Shown: positions 1 to 13,621, counted from the stretch's first letter. The stretch is 64,000 nucleotides of DNA from Misgurnus anguillicaudatus (GCF_027580225.2 NW_027395284.1:4195263-4259262), one strand, 5' to 3'. Translations and numbers: made by a program. Notes: generated from the letters alone by a model not told the origin.

Positions 1-180
1 CGCTGATGAAGAGATTGAGTCAAAAAAGACGGAGAATCAAAACATGAATAAAGTGATTCATCAAGTGTTGATCTGTTGTGTGTTACAGATGGATCTGTTG
101 TTGTGAGATGAATCTGTGGGCACAGGATGGACCCCAGCCCCATCCCCCCCCCCATAGACTGAAGCCCCCTGCTCCGTTTT
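1..180. other. Unique non-coding sequence at window start
   Basis: No exon, repeat or motif that I can support. It contains a short C run near 147 and ordinary AT-rich sequence. Confidence 0.5.
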
Positions 181-259
181 TGATTTAATTAAAGGGCAGA
201 GGCCTCATCAATTTCTTTGGCCGTGCAGAGAGATGACAGCACACAAATTGAAAGTAAGC

Positions 260-535
<276 letters not shown>

Positions 536-632
536 CAAACACAGACATGCAGGCAGACAGACAGATATAGAGACAGACTTTACTTGTGTGTGTGTCAGAA
601 AAGCATGAAGTGTTTAAGGTTGACACACACAA

Positions 633-2250
633 ACACTGAGAGAGTAGCGTTCACATACATCAGAAGAGTGAAAGATGAATCTTCTGTCATCATCTACTCA
701 CTCATGTGTTGTGCTGAGCCTGCTGCAGTTATATGAAAACTTTATAAAACATCTACACACAGCTCTTTGTCCTGGAGGACCTCTAGTCATGCAATACACA
801 TCTATATTTCCCTCCTCTGACACACCTGATTCAGGCCTTGTAGTCTAATGAGCTGATGAGTTAAATCAGTTAACGGAAACAAAGAAAATGTGCAGGACTA
901 CAGAAGCTAAAATGACACACAATACCTTTATTTTCATCTGTCGGACATGTTTTCTTGTAAATGAGCATTTTTTAAACAGACTCTTAATGGAGCTCCTCAA
1001 TTATTAAATATATAAAAAATGTAAATTGTAAGTTTGTATAGCACATCTCATATTAAAGTTTCTAAAACGAATCCCTCTATAGTTTTTTCTCACTTTTATG
1101 TCTGCTAAATAATTAAATAAAATAAATCAATAAAAAGATCTATTAGTGTAACTGCATGCTGGAAGCTGAATATTATTTATAAAAGTGTAAAATCACGGAG
1201 CTCTTGTAAGATTGAACAGATGAGTTTTTATTGTGAACGTAAAGAAGCGCGGCAGTGTCGGTGAGCTCCCGGTGGGTAAATATGGGGTCTGAATGGATGG
1301 TGGTGGTGTAGTGCCGCTTGGCTTTGATTTGTTGTGAAGACAGAAGCTGTGAGACTCCAGGATTTTCCCAGCAGGCCCGTGGAGAGCGAGACTTCCTCAG
1401 TCATCTGAAGACGTATGGTGACGCTGTGCCAACAGATCTCTACACCTGCTCAATGTTCAGCAGCCCAGCGGGAACAAACTTCACCTAAATCTGTGTGTGT
1501 GTGTGTGTTAACATACTGAGATCTATCATGTCCCTTTTATATAAATCTCTTATCTAAATAAGTCCCATATATTTTCTTTAATAAAATTTCTAGAAATCTA
1601 CAGCCAATGACGTGACACCTTTTTATTAGTGTTAAATGTGAAGTGCATACTTAATATTCTCCTGCATTTTAACAACAGGCCTGAAGTTCTCCTGAACACA
1701 AGAATTATAATCAGTGCTGTTTTCTTCTTAACCAGAGAAAGATTTTTTTACGCAGAGTTTGATTTTTCAAAGGTCAGGAAATTTGTTTATTTTTTCCCTG
1801 AGTGGTAGTTTATTTGAAGTATGCTATGCTGTGTGCGACACGATATTCATTTGAATGGAAGCTTGGTGACTCCGGCGAGAACAGTGAACGTTGATGGCAG
1901 TAAAGTGGGCGTGTCCAGCTACTCAACAAATGTGAGAAAAGTTTTGCTAGTGATGAGCGACTTTCAAGAGCAACAACCAATGAGTGTAAAGCAGCATGTC
2001 ATATGTCTTTCGTTATTTACTGAGAGGATGGTTACTTATTTGTTTATAATTGTTACTGAGACAACCAGAATTAGGGACACTTTCTAACAATCTCATTGAA
2101 AGAGATGAATAACACACAGCAACACAAGTCAAAAGATGTCTCAAATGTTTATAAGAGAAATAAAAATAGAAACAAATAGGCACATATAATGGCCTTTATA
2201 CAAGATGTAATATTAGTCTCAGAATGTGTCTGTGAAGTTTTAGCTCAAAA
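633..2250. other. Gene-free intergenic stretch
   Basis: No coding exon seen. About 765-895 holds a weak copy of the short hAT-type repeat seen better at 52603-52797: it shares the blocks around 'cctggagg', 'acacctgattcagg' and 'atgtgcaggactac'. About 1190-1450 is GC-richer and unique in look. The rest is AT-rich. Confidence 0.5.
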
Positions 2251-2255
2251 TATCC

Positions 2256-2693
2256 CACAGATCATTTATTATATAATGTCCAAAATGACCCTATTTGGGT
2301 GGTTTTAATGTCATTACCTTTAAATGCAAATGAGCTCCAGCCCCTCACTTCCTTACAAATAAACACTGAGCGCTTTCAGTTCAAATAGATCTGATTAATA
2401 CAGTTTGAGACAATAGTATCAAGTGGAAAGAGTATAAATCACTGAGGGTGGAAACTATGGTAATGCAGGACTGTTAGTGGGTGGGGCTTTATCAGTGTGA
2501 CATCACATTAACAAGGGAATCAAAACGGCATATCTAATGAGACTGCTTTCATTTAATGGGGATTAAAAAACAAGGAGCGTTTGGATTTTTTCATGGTATG
2601 GTGGTTGTGTTCACACACTGCCAACGCACATTTATGTCCAAACACCTTGTAAAAGTGGATTTTGCATAATAGGTGCCCTTTAAGGGGTTGTGC
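2256..2693. repeat. Fragment of TTAA-type interspersed repeat
   Basis: The right end reads 'gcataataggtgccctttaa'. It matches the terminal sequence of the element ending at 63807 (aataggtgctct before TTAA). No matching left end is obvious, so this is taken as a truncated copy abutting the next foldback element. Confidence 0.5.
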
Positions 2694-3093
2694 ACACCAA
2701 AACTTTTAAACGCGGGTGAAAACGCCTGGACAACGCCAAATGCCAGCTGTTTTTCAGCTGAGTTCCAGCTTTCTTCAGCTAAGCGCTTTGGTAGCTCTGA
2801 TACTTCAGCTGTGAGATGATTGGTTGCTGTGATACTTGTCCCGCCCCTCCCTCACTGTGATTGGACGGCCACGTGAGAACTGACATTGACGAGCGGAGCT
2901 TTTCATCCAAAGTTGAACATTTTTCAACTCGCGGCTCTCAGTGCTGAGCGCGGAAAAACTGCCGGGCGCCGGTTTTCAGCGCGGAAGAAACCCGCTAGCT
3001 GCTGGCTTATTTGAAAAACGCAGAGCTTCCATTGAAAACAATTGAAAACATGCACCGGCCGCGGGCGTAAAAGTTTTGGTGTGCACGCCCCCT
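2694..3093. mobile_element. Foldback DNA element (about 400 bp)
   Basis: Inverted ends: left 'ttgtgcacaccaaaactttt' and right 'aaaagttttggtgtgcac', each preceded or followed by a G/C run and a TAA-containing flank. The interior is GC-rich and non-coding, so this is a non-autonomous element. The flank suggests TTAA target preference but the duplication is imperfect. Confidence 0.75.
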
Positions 3094-4590
3094 AAGAGTT
3101 TGGAGCTGTAAAATGAATGCAGATTGGATAGCTAAAATGATGAATGTGATATTTTTTTTGAAAAGAGTACAAATTTTGCTATGTCTGCACTAGTTAAGAA
3201 TGATATGTCTGTTAGCACTAATGATTTATTTATAGGCTTACATTAGTGATGAAAACTTTCATCCTTGTGAGATTGGAATGGAAACAGTGGTGAAATAACT
3301 TAAATCTAGAGGTGTCATGCACAATTTTTTTAAGGACGCACAGTGTGCACAGCTTACAGAAATTTGTGGATATCATAGACATTAAAAGAAATATTATAGC
3401 GCTTTCACAGTCATGGCACTCCCACTTACTCCCACTTCTAACAATCTGAGCTCCTCTGCCTTCATGTGAAAACCACTTAAATAAATGTGTTGACTAACTT
3501 TTATTCCAAATACTTATTTTTATTTAATCAGAATAATAACAAATTGGCATCATATTTACATCTTGAAATGGCATTTTTTGTTTATATACATTCTGCTTCA
3601 TGACTTGTTTAATTGTGCCAATAATGCATTTGCGTTATACATTTTTAAATTGAATGTAATTTTAAATTCATAAAGTATATAAACAATGAAAATGACATAA
3701 GCAACAAACATGTGATTGATTTTAATGTTCAGTAATGATAAAAAAAATATCTTTTTGCACTATATTTTACTGCATATTTGAGCATGTGATTCTGTGCCCC
3801 TGTGAACTCTGACGTTGTTTAAAGATGAATCTAGAAATATATAATATTGAGACTGTCATATTTTAAACCATGCATTTTTTACACATCAAGGGGTTAACTG
3901 CACATTACCGTACTGGGGTTAGGAAATGTTGTAAGTGTTTCTGATGACGATAAAAAAAAAAAATGATGCTGATGACGTCTGCGACTCCGCTGTTGCATCT
4001 GCAGCGCCCACCGCCTGAATAAAGTAACATGTAACACCAAAACCCTCTCAAAACGGTAAAAATCTCTGAAAAGTGACAAGGATGTAGCACAGAATTGATA
4101 ATATTGTGCATATTATACAGATAAAAAGACAAGTAACAAGCTTCTTTGTTTAGTGGTTGCATGCAAAATCCATTTGTCTCAAAAGAATGGGCATGATGCC
4201 TCTGCTTAAATCTGTATGTTCTTGGGCAAAAACACAAACCTAAACTGTAGTAAAAGTCAAAGACTTTCTGTCATGTCTCTGTCTGACTGTATAGATATCA
4301 CTGATGTCTACCAAGAAGTCAAGCCTTTAGTTTTGACAAGCAGAAACAGGCGATCAGATCTAACAGACAGAGAGAGCGAGAGATGTTTCTCCTAAACGCA
4401 AGTGATTGGAAAATTACAGGGAGTGTACGGAGTCTCTCTCTTCAGTGTTTGTGGAGCTCCGGCTGAGAATTCTGGGTAATCCTGCAGATCTGCACTGAAC
4501 ACTTTGATTGTCTTTCAATCACTTGAGGAGATCTGTGAGACGAGTGAATATTGACTGACTTTAGCAGAACATCACACCACATTTCAGCTA
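3094..4590. other. Gene-free AT-rich intergenic stretch
   Basis: No coding exon or terminal-repeat structure recognised. Short open frames on the minus strand near 3894-4237 have no domain-like composition and are treated as chance. Confidence 0.5.
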
Positions 4591-4599
4591 CTGAATTTA

Positions 4600-4785
4600 A
4601 AGCACTAGTTCATATGGAAATGAAAATAATTCAAAGGACCGAACCAATTTATACCACGGTTAACACATACATTGCTCTGGTGGTTATTTTAAGATATTTG
4701 ACAGGTCAGTTGTGCGTTTATCGAAAAATAATCAAAATCTGTGATACATTTCTCAGCCAATCAGAATAAAGCATTCAGGTATAAA
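4600..4785 (-). repeat. Dispersed repeat copy, same family as 46383-46620
   Basis: Shared blocks in opposite orientation include 'ccaatcagaataaagcatt' here against 'aatgctttattctgattgg' at 46388, plus related text around 'tggttattttaag' and 'tgacaggtcag'. Non-coding DNA repeat (MITE-like). Confidence 0.65.
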
Positions 4786-4789
4786 GGAA

Positions 4790-5755
4790 CAATGACAGAC
4801 GCTCCAAAGATTTCACATATAAATCTAAAAACTTCTTTTCTCTGCTTGTTTGCAAACGTGGGCTTAATTTAGTTAAGTTGGACTTCATGCAGTAATTGGA
4901 CGTCGTTCTTCAGACGTCAGCGCTGTAATTTCTGCTGTGGTCTTGATCAGGAGAACTGTGAGAAAAAATATACCTGTAGCGTTGTGTTGATGGTAATTAC
5001 TGCACTTCTCATAGACGAAACTCTTACAACGTCTGAGAGCTGCGCTTTCTGCCTCTGATTGGATCCTTCACTTCTGTCGTCTATTAAATACTGATTGCTC
5101 TTTTCTGTCTGTATGAGTAACAGAGAATCAGGTGAACATGCAGTATGTCTCTCTTTATACCATAGTAAAGACAGCTTTCTGTCTTAGTCCAATATCAATT
5201 CATGCTCCGCTTTCATCTGAGCTTTATACAACATTACAATCCATAAAAATAAACTTATTTTAGGTAAGGTTACTTCTCATCAACATTGACAGATATTTAT
5301 ATAAAAGCATATATTAAATCATATAAAATTTCATTTATATATAAATAATGCAGTATATATAAAAATATATATGTTTCATATTTTACCTGCTGACATTACA
5401 AAGGCTCTGGACAGTTTTATCTTTTTTTTTAATTGTTGGTGATTTTCTGTGATATTTTTCAACCCAAAACTGTAAAGAAATGCAGGTTTAGTGTAATTTC
5501 TCTCATGTTAAGTAAAAGGGAATCTTAATAGCCAACAACACCACAACAAAATGGCTCTTACATTTAATAGATGTGCATACTGTGGTTCTGGTAAAGTTCA
5601 AATAAACATTTGACATGTTATTAATTTGGGGTGTTTCCATGACCATAATGACATTTGTTTGTATAAACGTTCACTTCTGTAGTTTTGTCACTATCGACAG
5701 ACTAAATGATCTTGTGATGTCTGAATATTATTGTCTCATTCAGATTTTTTTGCAG
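4790..5755. other. Gene-free AT-rich intergenic stretch
   Basis: No exon or recognisable element. It includes an AT-rich (ta-rich) section around 5320-5385. Confidence 0.5.
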
Positions 5756-6690
5756 TTCCTCTTTCATGGAAACACCTCCACCCTCGACACGTGAGCGTGA
5801 CTCCATCATCACAGCTGTGATCACAGGCGGTGGGTAAAAACCGCAGTCTCTGTCTTTATCGGGCGGCCCCGTCTTCCTCATCCTGGCCCCGTGCCCGCTC
5901 CGCGGCTAACCCTCATGTTCGCAAATCACCGCTCCTCGTGTCAGCAGGTAAATTGTTTTGTCCTCCCGTTCCCCGCTTTCATTACCTTGTGTAAATTAAG
6001 CGATACGTCGTCCACCGGCGCGAGTCGCGGCACCCCTCGCCGCCACGCCAAAATCACAAGATTTGGCATAATAAATGAAGACAAACTGGCTCAGGCAGCG
6101 CTCCTTCTCCTGAAGACTCGCTTTCATTATTCGCTTAACTCGCCGGAGAAAATGACTTAACCCTGACCCGCGCATTACGTCCCATATTCACTCCAGATAA
6201 AAGCCTTTTTACGGCGGGCCCCCCGCAATTTATATTCCGCCAAGGAGGCCGACTCTCCCTGTCACTTTTCCAATCTCAGGCCCCTCAACACACGCCATTA
6301 AACTTGTCGTTCCTTCCTGTATTTGTCCATCAGTCCTTTCCTTTTACATAAAAGGTGGCAGCATTATTCTGGGCCTTTGATGGCGCCCGCTCATTTTTTC
6401 CTCGCGGCGGGATGTTTGATTGGAAGAAATATAGCCCGAACGCCGGCTCTATCTCCTCTCCGCTCTGCTGCCGGAATCGTACGCTTGATGAAATAGTGTT
6501 CCTTTGGCAAGAATAATAAAAACAGACTCCTGCATTACGGGCCCGGAGCCCGCAGGAGCGAGAAAGGCCCAATCTTCGCTCGCCCCTGACAGAGATAAAT
6601 GGAAAGCGGTGAGCCGGATGGGTGGAGGCCGCTGCGTGTGGGGTGAGGCTCAGGATTTCTCTGCTGCTTCTGCTCATTACAATAACGGAA
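5756..6690. promoter_or_regulatory. GC-rich unique island, candidate conserved non-coding element
   Basis: An abrupt change from AT-rich flanks to about 900 bp of balanced/GC-rich, non-repetitive sequence with no convincing exon. It contains a TCF/LEF-like 'cctttgatgg' near 6375 and several TTTA/TAAT-type homeodomain-like sites. The composition resembles enhancer-rich deserts beside developmental genes. This is inference from sequence texture only; no alignment was possible. Confidence 0.3.
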
Positions 6691-7184
6691 ACGCTGCTGT
6701 TAAAGTGCAGTACTTTAGTATTGTGATGACGAAGCATTACCTATATGTGACCCTGCCTGTGAAAACCTGACTCAAAGTATTCATGCCCATTAAAATGTGT
6801 GTCATTTGTGATTATTGCTGTAAATGACCGATTAAAAACTAAGACTTTGATATACAATACTTCAACTTTTATTTATAACATGGAAAATACTGAAATTAAT
6901 GATTTTATTGACACTACGCTACATTATTATGTGCAGAAATGCCTGAACTTTGCTTTACTAAAACAATGACTTTGATTGTCACAGAAACATAAAAAAAAAA
7001 CCATAAATGACACAAACATTACATTTTTCACTCAATAATTTGACACATTGTTTAGCTGATGCAGCAACACATTCCACTGATTGATTTTAAGCACATTGAT
7101 ACTTTTGTACATTTTTGGTTCTTTGTGAAATCACCACTTGATGGAAAACCAATTGAAAACTGTTTACATCAATCATCACTCTCA

Positions 7185-7575
7185 TGACATCACCACTCAC
7201 ATGACATCATAATCACTCTTATGACATCATCACTCATATAACATCATCACTTATATGACAACAATCATCACTTTTTTAACGTTATCACTTCTATGACATT
7301 AATCATAACTTTTATGACATCACCACACCTATGACATCATCCCTTATATAACATCAGTCATCCTCCCTCTTATGATATTGTCACTTTCATGACACCACCA
7401 CTCATAAGACAGCATCACTCTTATAACATCATCCCTCATATGACATCATCACTCTTATAACATCACCACACCTATGACATCATATGGCATCAATCATCAC
7501 TCTTATGACATCATCACTTCCATGACATTAATCATCACTTTTATAACATCACCACACCTATGACATCATCACAAA
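7185..7575. repeat. Minisatellite, unit about 17-18 bp
   Basis: Imperfect tandem copies of a unit close to 'atgacatcatcactctt', with variable spacing, run for about 390 bp (roughly 20 copies). Non-coding. Confidence 0.9.
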
Positions 7576-7579
7576 CATA

Positions 7580-8760
7580 GTTTTTGAAGTAAAAATACAG
7601 ATTGTTATTACATTAAAAACTACATTTACATTTTTAATAATTTCCATACAGTGTAACATATGTAAGGGCACTTTACACTCGACTCTCGATTTACACTCGA
7701 TATCATGTTATCATAATATTTGTTATTATTTGTACATGTATCAATTCTTTGACTATACGCCTAAATTTTGGGTTACATCCACGCAGGCAAAATGTTTCAA
7801 TCAATGTCTAACTAAAATAAATGAAAGTAAATGTAAGTTTTAACATGAAAAATGTATTATTCTTTGTAAGTGGTTGGTAATAGTTTTACACCCAGTTTTT
7901 AAAGTCTCTATCAGAGCCGACACATCCACATATGTTCTCCAGTATTTACAGAAGAGAAGAAAACATGAATGCCTTATTCTTTACATATGAAAGTTTGGCA
8001 AGGTTGTTGAAAAAGTCAGCGGCCACGCAATACCTGCATACAAATCTGCTTTCTTGTTCGTGGAGTCACAGCGAGGTGGCTCTTAAAGCTCATTATTACC
8101 ATACAAATAGACAGATCTATTTAACAACTAGCTTTTTATCACAGAGCTCTTATTCTTCAGTGTTACTGCCTGGAAGGCATTGAAATGCAGTCGCGCGACG
8201 TCTCACGTGTGATAAAGGCCACGAGCAATAGATGGAGCACGCCTGACATCTTCTTAAGAGATGATACGCAGCCAATTCAAATAGAATGGAGCAGTCATTC
8301 TCACAGCAGATAGCTCTTCCATTTCTGCTCGTCTGTGTCGGCATCCCCAGTGACTCTCTGCCCGCTGAAGATATCTCCCCTGGACTTCATCCATTATTCC
8401 TGCCGCTGTGCTCTCTAGTGGTTCACTACGCCACTGTTTTTGTTCTGACTCAAGTACCAGTTTGATGGGAATCTTGGAATTTGGTTCTTGAGTCGTAGGA
8501 TCCGAAGCCTCTCTTCTCTTCTGTGTGTGTGTCTGCGAGGCGCTGAAAATCAATTATGCTTTTTTCAATATAATTGATTGTGATTGAATGGAAGAGTTGT
8601 GGATTTTGAAACAATGGTTCCTTCGCTCCAGCTAAATGTTTCTCACCCCATGAGACTGAAGATATGTGCTTTGGATTATAAATTCTCTGAATGGTTTAAC
8701 TGAGTATGGTGATGTGAACATAAGTTACTTCAAATTACCTTTTAGCTTTCAGAAGAAAAA
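7580..8760. other. Gene-free stretch
   Basis: No exon found. About 8150-8560 is GC-richer and unique in look, with a weak minus-strand open frame that has no recognisable domain. Otherwise AT-rich. Confidence 0.45.
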
Positions 8761-8765
8761 CAATC

Positions 8766-9870
8766 AATATTACATTCCCATTGTCAACACTGCATTCCCA
8801 TTGCCAATATCACACTCCCATTTTCAATATTGCACTTCCCAGGTAAACATCACACTCCCGATTTGTCAATATAGCCGCCCAGGGTAAATATCACACTCCC
8901 AGTGTCAAAACCCCACTACCATTTTCAACACCGCAGCCCCAGTGTCAATATAATGGTCCACTGTCATTATCACAACCCATTGCCAGTATTGCACCCACAG
9001 TGTCAAAACCGCACCCCTGCAAATACCGTGGTCCATTGTCAATAACACAATTCCATTGTCAATATTGCACTCCAAGGGTCAATATAGCACTCCCATTGTC
9101 AATATCATGGTCTATTGTTAATATCACATTTCCATACCACATGCCCATATTGTCAACGCCTCACTCCCATTGTCAATAATGCACTCCCATTGTCAACACG
9201 CCACTCCCATTTTCAATATCACACTACAAGTGTTAAAACCGCAATTGACACTTGCCAATATCATGGTCCATTGTCAACATCACTACCCAATGTCAATATT
9301 GCACTTCAAGAGTCAAAATCACAACCCCATTATCAATATTGCATGCCTATTGTCAACTCTGCACTCCCATTGTCAATATCACAATTCCGTTGTTAATATT
9401 ACACTACAAAGGTCAATACCGCACCCCCATTGCAAACACTGCAGACCCATTGTCAATATCACACTCCAAGTGTCAATACCACATTCCCATTGTCAATACA
9501 GCACTACCATTGTCAACACCGCTGGCCCACTGTCAATATGGCACCAACAGTGTCAATATCAGACTCTAAGCGTCAAAGCCGCACTCCCATTGTCAATATC
9601 ACATTTCCATTGCCAATATCGCAACCCCAGGGCCAATATTACAACGCATTACCAAAATTGCATGCCCATTATCAATACCGCACTCCCATGGCCAATTTCA
9701 CAAACCCATTGTCGATGTTACACACTCTCAGTGTCAATATGACACTCCAAGGGCCAATATTACAACCCATCATAAATTTCACACTCCCTGAGTCTATACT
9801 GCACACCCAATATCAATATCACATTGCACTCCAGTATCACAATCCCAGTGCCAATATTGCACTCCTATGC
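8766..9870. repeat. Minisatellite, unit about 20 bp, roughly 50+ copies
   Basis: Diverged tandem copies of a 20-bp unit close to 'cactcccattgtcaatatca' run almost without break for 1.1 kb. Units differ mainly at the cac/caa start and the tca/ttg end. The plus-strand open frames of 90-190 codons here arise because the unit rarely makes a stop; they repeat every 60 bp (20 codons) and are not genes. Confidence 0.95.
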
Positions 9871-9904
9871 TTTTCTACTAAATAGTAGCACACCTGTAAC
9901 CTAC

Positions 9905-10435
9905 AGCCACATACTAATCGAGGGGCAATCTTCCGATTTCTCTGATGAAGCCAATACGGAAGTGACCTAAACTGCAATTCACAGACTGGCCACTAGAGTC
10001 TGGCTCCAAAAGGGAGTCAATTCCCATAGAACTCCAAAATGCTCAACTTTAGAGTAAAAAATTATATTTTTATAGCCTTGTACAAAACATGTTTTTGGTC
10101 TATATAGCTAATTTTGCCTTTCATGATAACTGTGAGGGGGGTGAATTTATTTGTTTAATTGATATTAAGCCTTAAAGTTCTGCATAATTAAGGGCGTGGC
10201 CACTGCTGTTACTAGAGTCGAGCTAGGCAGGCGTGGTTTCAGCAAACAGCCACCTCAGCTTCCCGCCTCTTTACCCATTTTCAGTTATCCGCAAGTTATT
10301 TGCTGTGACGTGCAGCCAAGATGGCGACAGCAGGCAACGCCTACTTTAAGCTTCAATAATGCTCTTCACAAATAAATGGGTGACGTCACAGACACTACGT
10401 CCATCTTTTTTTTTTACAGTCTATGATACTAATCC
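9905..10435. repeat. Interspersed repeat of unresolved class
   Basis: Non-coding block ending in 'atgggtgacgtcacagacac', then a T-rich tract and 'acagtctatga'. This ending recurs in fish genomic repeats. I saw no inverted termini or target duplication, so the class (SINE-like or MITE) is left open. Confidence 0.45.
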
Positions 10436-10439
10436 TATC

Positions 10440-11135
10440 CCTAAACACAGCCACCCTGATTTTAAACCTAACAGCCACTTATGCTGGAGAGAGAATATTT
10501 GATATAAATAAAGCTAAACTTTTTTCATAGCCGTAATGGTTTTGATTTGGTTGTGATTTTGCAGATAATGTCAGTTTGACACCATTCGACTTCAACTCTC
10601 ATAAATACAAGTGTGTAAAGTAACTGTAGGCAAAACTTCGGGATTTCATAATTTTTCATAAAAATGTAATAAATCTCTTAAATGATTGTGCTCTTCACTT
10701 TTAATGTTAACTCTTCATCTTCTCAACTGGAATATTTGAGCAGTTTTTGTAATCTCTGAGGTGGTAAAGGTGGAGTTACACCTGAGAAACTTGAGGAAAG
10801 TTTTTATTTGATTTCCATTAATAAATGAATCCATTTGACCTGTAGTTTATCATGTAAGGGTGGTGGAAACACACACCGAAACACTGACAAATGCTGATAA
10901 CTACAGAAACAAAGATTCCCACAAGAGGTGTCATGAATACTGAAAGACATGAATGAGGAAAAACACTTTTTAGTGTCCAGACAATAGACAGCAGAGGAAC
11001 TGGCCAGACTGATATAAAGAAGGAATTTAAATCATCTTAAAGTTACATTTCTGAACCTCTCTGTCTCCAGAGAGCCGGTTTCTAAACAGTTAATTGCTGA
11101 AAGAGACACTTTTCACACACGTGTGACTGAATGAA
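10440..11135. other. Gene-free AT-rich stretch
   Basis: No exon, terminal repeat or structured element recognised. Confidence 0.5.
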
Positions 11136-11139
11136 TTAC

Positions 11140-11380
11140 TTGTACGGAGTGATTTTTCTTCAGTATTTTAAGTCTGCCGTCTCCCTTGATGCTCCGGTTT
11201 GCCATGAACAATAAGGGTCCCGGACCCCTGGTGTCCCGGAGGTTTTAGTGAGCAAAGCCTTCGAGCCGTTACTGAGTGAGCTGAGCGGCGCTGTTAAATG
11301 TGGAGGATTCAGATAAGAGCTCATCTGTACTGAGGGTCTTTATCCCAGCGGCCTGAGGGGAAATTTGCAAATATTAAGAG
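11140..11380. promoter_or_regulatory. Candidate conserved non-coding island
   Basis: Balanced-GC, non-repetitive block between AT-rich flanks, with no intact frame. It contains 'gccatgaacaataagg' (a Sox-type ACAAT core). Inference only. Confidence 0.25.
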
Positions 11381-11399
11381 GAAGATGAGAGATTAATGT

Positions 11400-12600
11400 G
11401 CTTTGTTCTCTCTTATGTGTTTCTCTTAGCTCTTAAACTTTGAGTTGTTTCTTTTATTTTTAGCTTTTATTTATTTTTGTTTAATTATTATGTGTAGAGG
11501 ATTGCTGTATATTACTATACACATTTAAAATCAAAAGTTTCTTGGTTTCAGGGTTTGTCACACAAGATACATGTTTTACCGCTCAATGTTGTCTTAGCCA
11601 TTTAACCCCTTTTGCTGCTTTTTGTGTGCATGTTCTTAATTTAACTAGTCTACCTGTCATGTGAATAATCACCACAGCACCTGTGCTTTAATATCATAAG
11701 ACATCTGTTTAAATGACTACATGCAAGCTCATCTTCACTTCAGCAAAGCAAAAAGCTAAAATTTGTATAAATGAACTAGACTCGGTTTTGGGTTATTCAG
11801 TAAAAGAAAATCAATTTCTGGGTAATCTTCCCTCGAGTTGTCACGTTAAGTAACCAGTCCTGCATTATAAGTTTGGCAGGTGCTGTTAAATAGGGTGACA
11901 TTTAAAATGATCTAGCAGCTAGCCTTAATCTTGTCGTAAGTATTCAGCATGGCCTTCTCATAAAATGATTTATATGTGCCGTAATTCACTTATTAACTCG
12001 CTATTAAACATGAATGATGACGCTATGCACATGAGCAGGACAATTCATTGATACTTGTTGCCTGTAGGCAACAATCATCTTACATCAAAAATGACCATTA
12101 AGAGCTGTTTGATGGAGTTATGACATGATGTGCAGATATACTGTATGTTAAACTGTGGTGCTCATGTTGATGGTTTAGGTTCAAGTGCTTCGCTACGTAC
12201 TAAAACTGTCAATTAAAGTGACAAGTAGTCTCAAAAATGTAAGAAATAAGCAACTATAAAATTTTATTAAATATTTTGAATGCTTCAATTTCATATTTAA
12301 TGCATGCATACTTGATAAAAAAATTGGCTGTCAAACTTTTTGTATATCATCTTTCAGAAACAGCACATTACTGAAGTATGTATGCTTTCTCAAGTTGAAC
12401 ATTATTTATTGATCTGTATAAAAGTGTATTTGTCTGCTTATAAAACATTCAGTAGGTTTTATTTCAATAAATTTATGTTAATATCAACATGTATTTATAT
12501 ATCGGAGGTATGCATTTAAATGTGATATTTTGCATTTGATTCAATACAATCATTGCATGCTTTAATAAGTAACCATCTGATGTTCAATACATTCAGTCAA
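11400..12600. other. Gene-free AT-rich stretch
   Basis: No exon recognised. A short palindrome 'gttgcctgtaggcaac' sits near 12057. Otherwise featureless. Confidence 0.5.
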
Positions 12601-12609
12601 TCTTGCCAT

Positions 12610-13250
12610 CCAACAGGTCAACGTCTTTGTCTCTCCTTTAGTTTTATGACGATCAAATGATGATGTGTTGTTTTAAAGAGAGCAAGGCGTCGTCAACTAG
12701 AAGCAATGATGGGCTGACAGCAGGCTTTACATCTTTTCCTTTAATTTGTGCTGACCTGGCACGGACCTTAAACCGCGCTTGTTTTCTTACTTTATGGAAA
12801 AATCAATACGCTCTCCGACAGAAAACAGCTCCAGAGAAGAAATTAATGGGAACACTGTGGCAACCTGTCAATCATTTCTCACCGCCGGCCCATGTGCCTG
12901 ACCGTTGCTTGCTGGGATTGTAGAGCGACTCAATCAATTGCTGGCTTTATCATTTAAGAATTGAACCTGTTTAAATGAACGGCTAAAGTGAGAGAGTTTA
13001 ACGATACGCTCTCGAGGACGGTGAATACAGACATCATACGGGCTGAAGTCAAGCAGTGTGTTTAAAAACGCTCCGACCGGCTGCACCCTCGGGCCGTAAC
13101 GCACACACGCAGTGAGTCCAGATGTTATTTTTAACGGACCGCCGGATGTACGGCTCACACCCATCAGCTCTCTCAGCTCCAGATCTTCTTTAGCCAATGG
13201 GAGTTTGTGTGAAGCATCTGTTGGCACATCCTTCATTAGACCTGCTGCTC
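12610..13250. promoter_or_regulatory. Candidate conserved non-coding island
   Basis: About 640 bp of non-repetitive, balanced-GC sequence. It includes a Pbx/Meis-type 'ctgtcaatcattt' near 12867, a second 'tcaatcaattg' near 12930, and 'tgggctgacagcag' near 12710 (TGACAG core). Open frames on each strand lack any protein signature and are judged accidental. Inference from motifs and texture. Confidence 0.3.
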
Positions 13251-13621
13251 ATGACACCACCTGGACTTCAGTCTGCTCTTACTGAGACTCTTCACCTGTG
13301 GGTACAAGCGGTGTCTGCGCTCGGACACTGCCTCAAACAACCTTAAAATACAAAAACTAGCTCTGCATATTTAGTTTAGGACTTTAAATTCATTATTTTA
13401 TTGACCGGAAGGGTGAACGTGATTTCACCAAGTAGAATGTGATCCTGGATCAACACCATTGTTGGTCCTGGATAAACATTTTCATTAACCAATCAGATTG
13501 CAGGATTAGGATTAGTGTGTATGTTAGATTTAGGATTGGGTTAGGGGCTTTTAAAAAATACCCCTCAAACTATTATTTCACACTAATTTGAGAGTTTAAA
13601 AATGGTTAGGGTTTGAGTTAA

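Noticed and set aside
6330..6770. Overlapping frames on both strands (135 and 88 codons)
   Set aside because: GC-richer island with few stops on either strand. No domain, no splice sites. Better explained as a non-coding island.
7185..9870. CRISPR-like array of repeats
   Set aside because: Units are contiguous and diverged with no unique spacers, in a eukaryotic genome. These are minisatellites.
9115..9885. Plus-strand frames up to 190 codons with repeated peptide
   Set aside because: They follow the 20-bp minisatellite period (60 bp = 20 codons), shift frame between copies and have no start context or splice structure.
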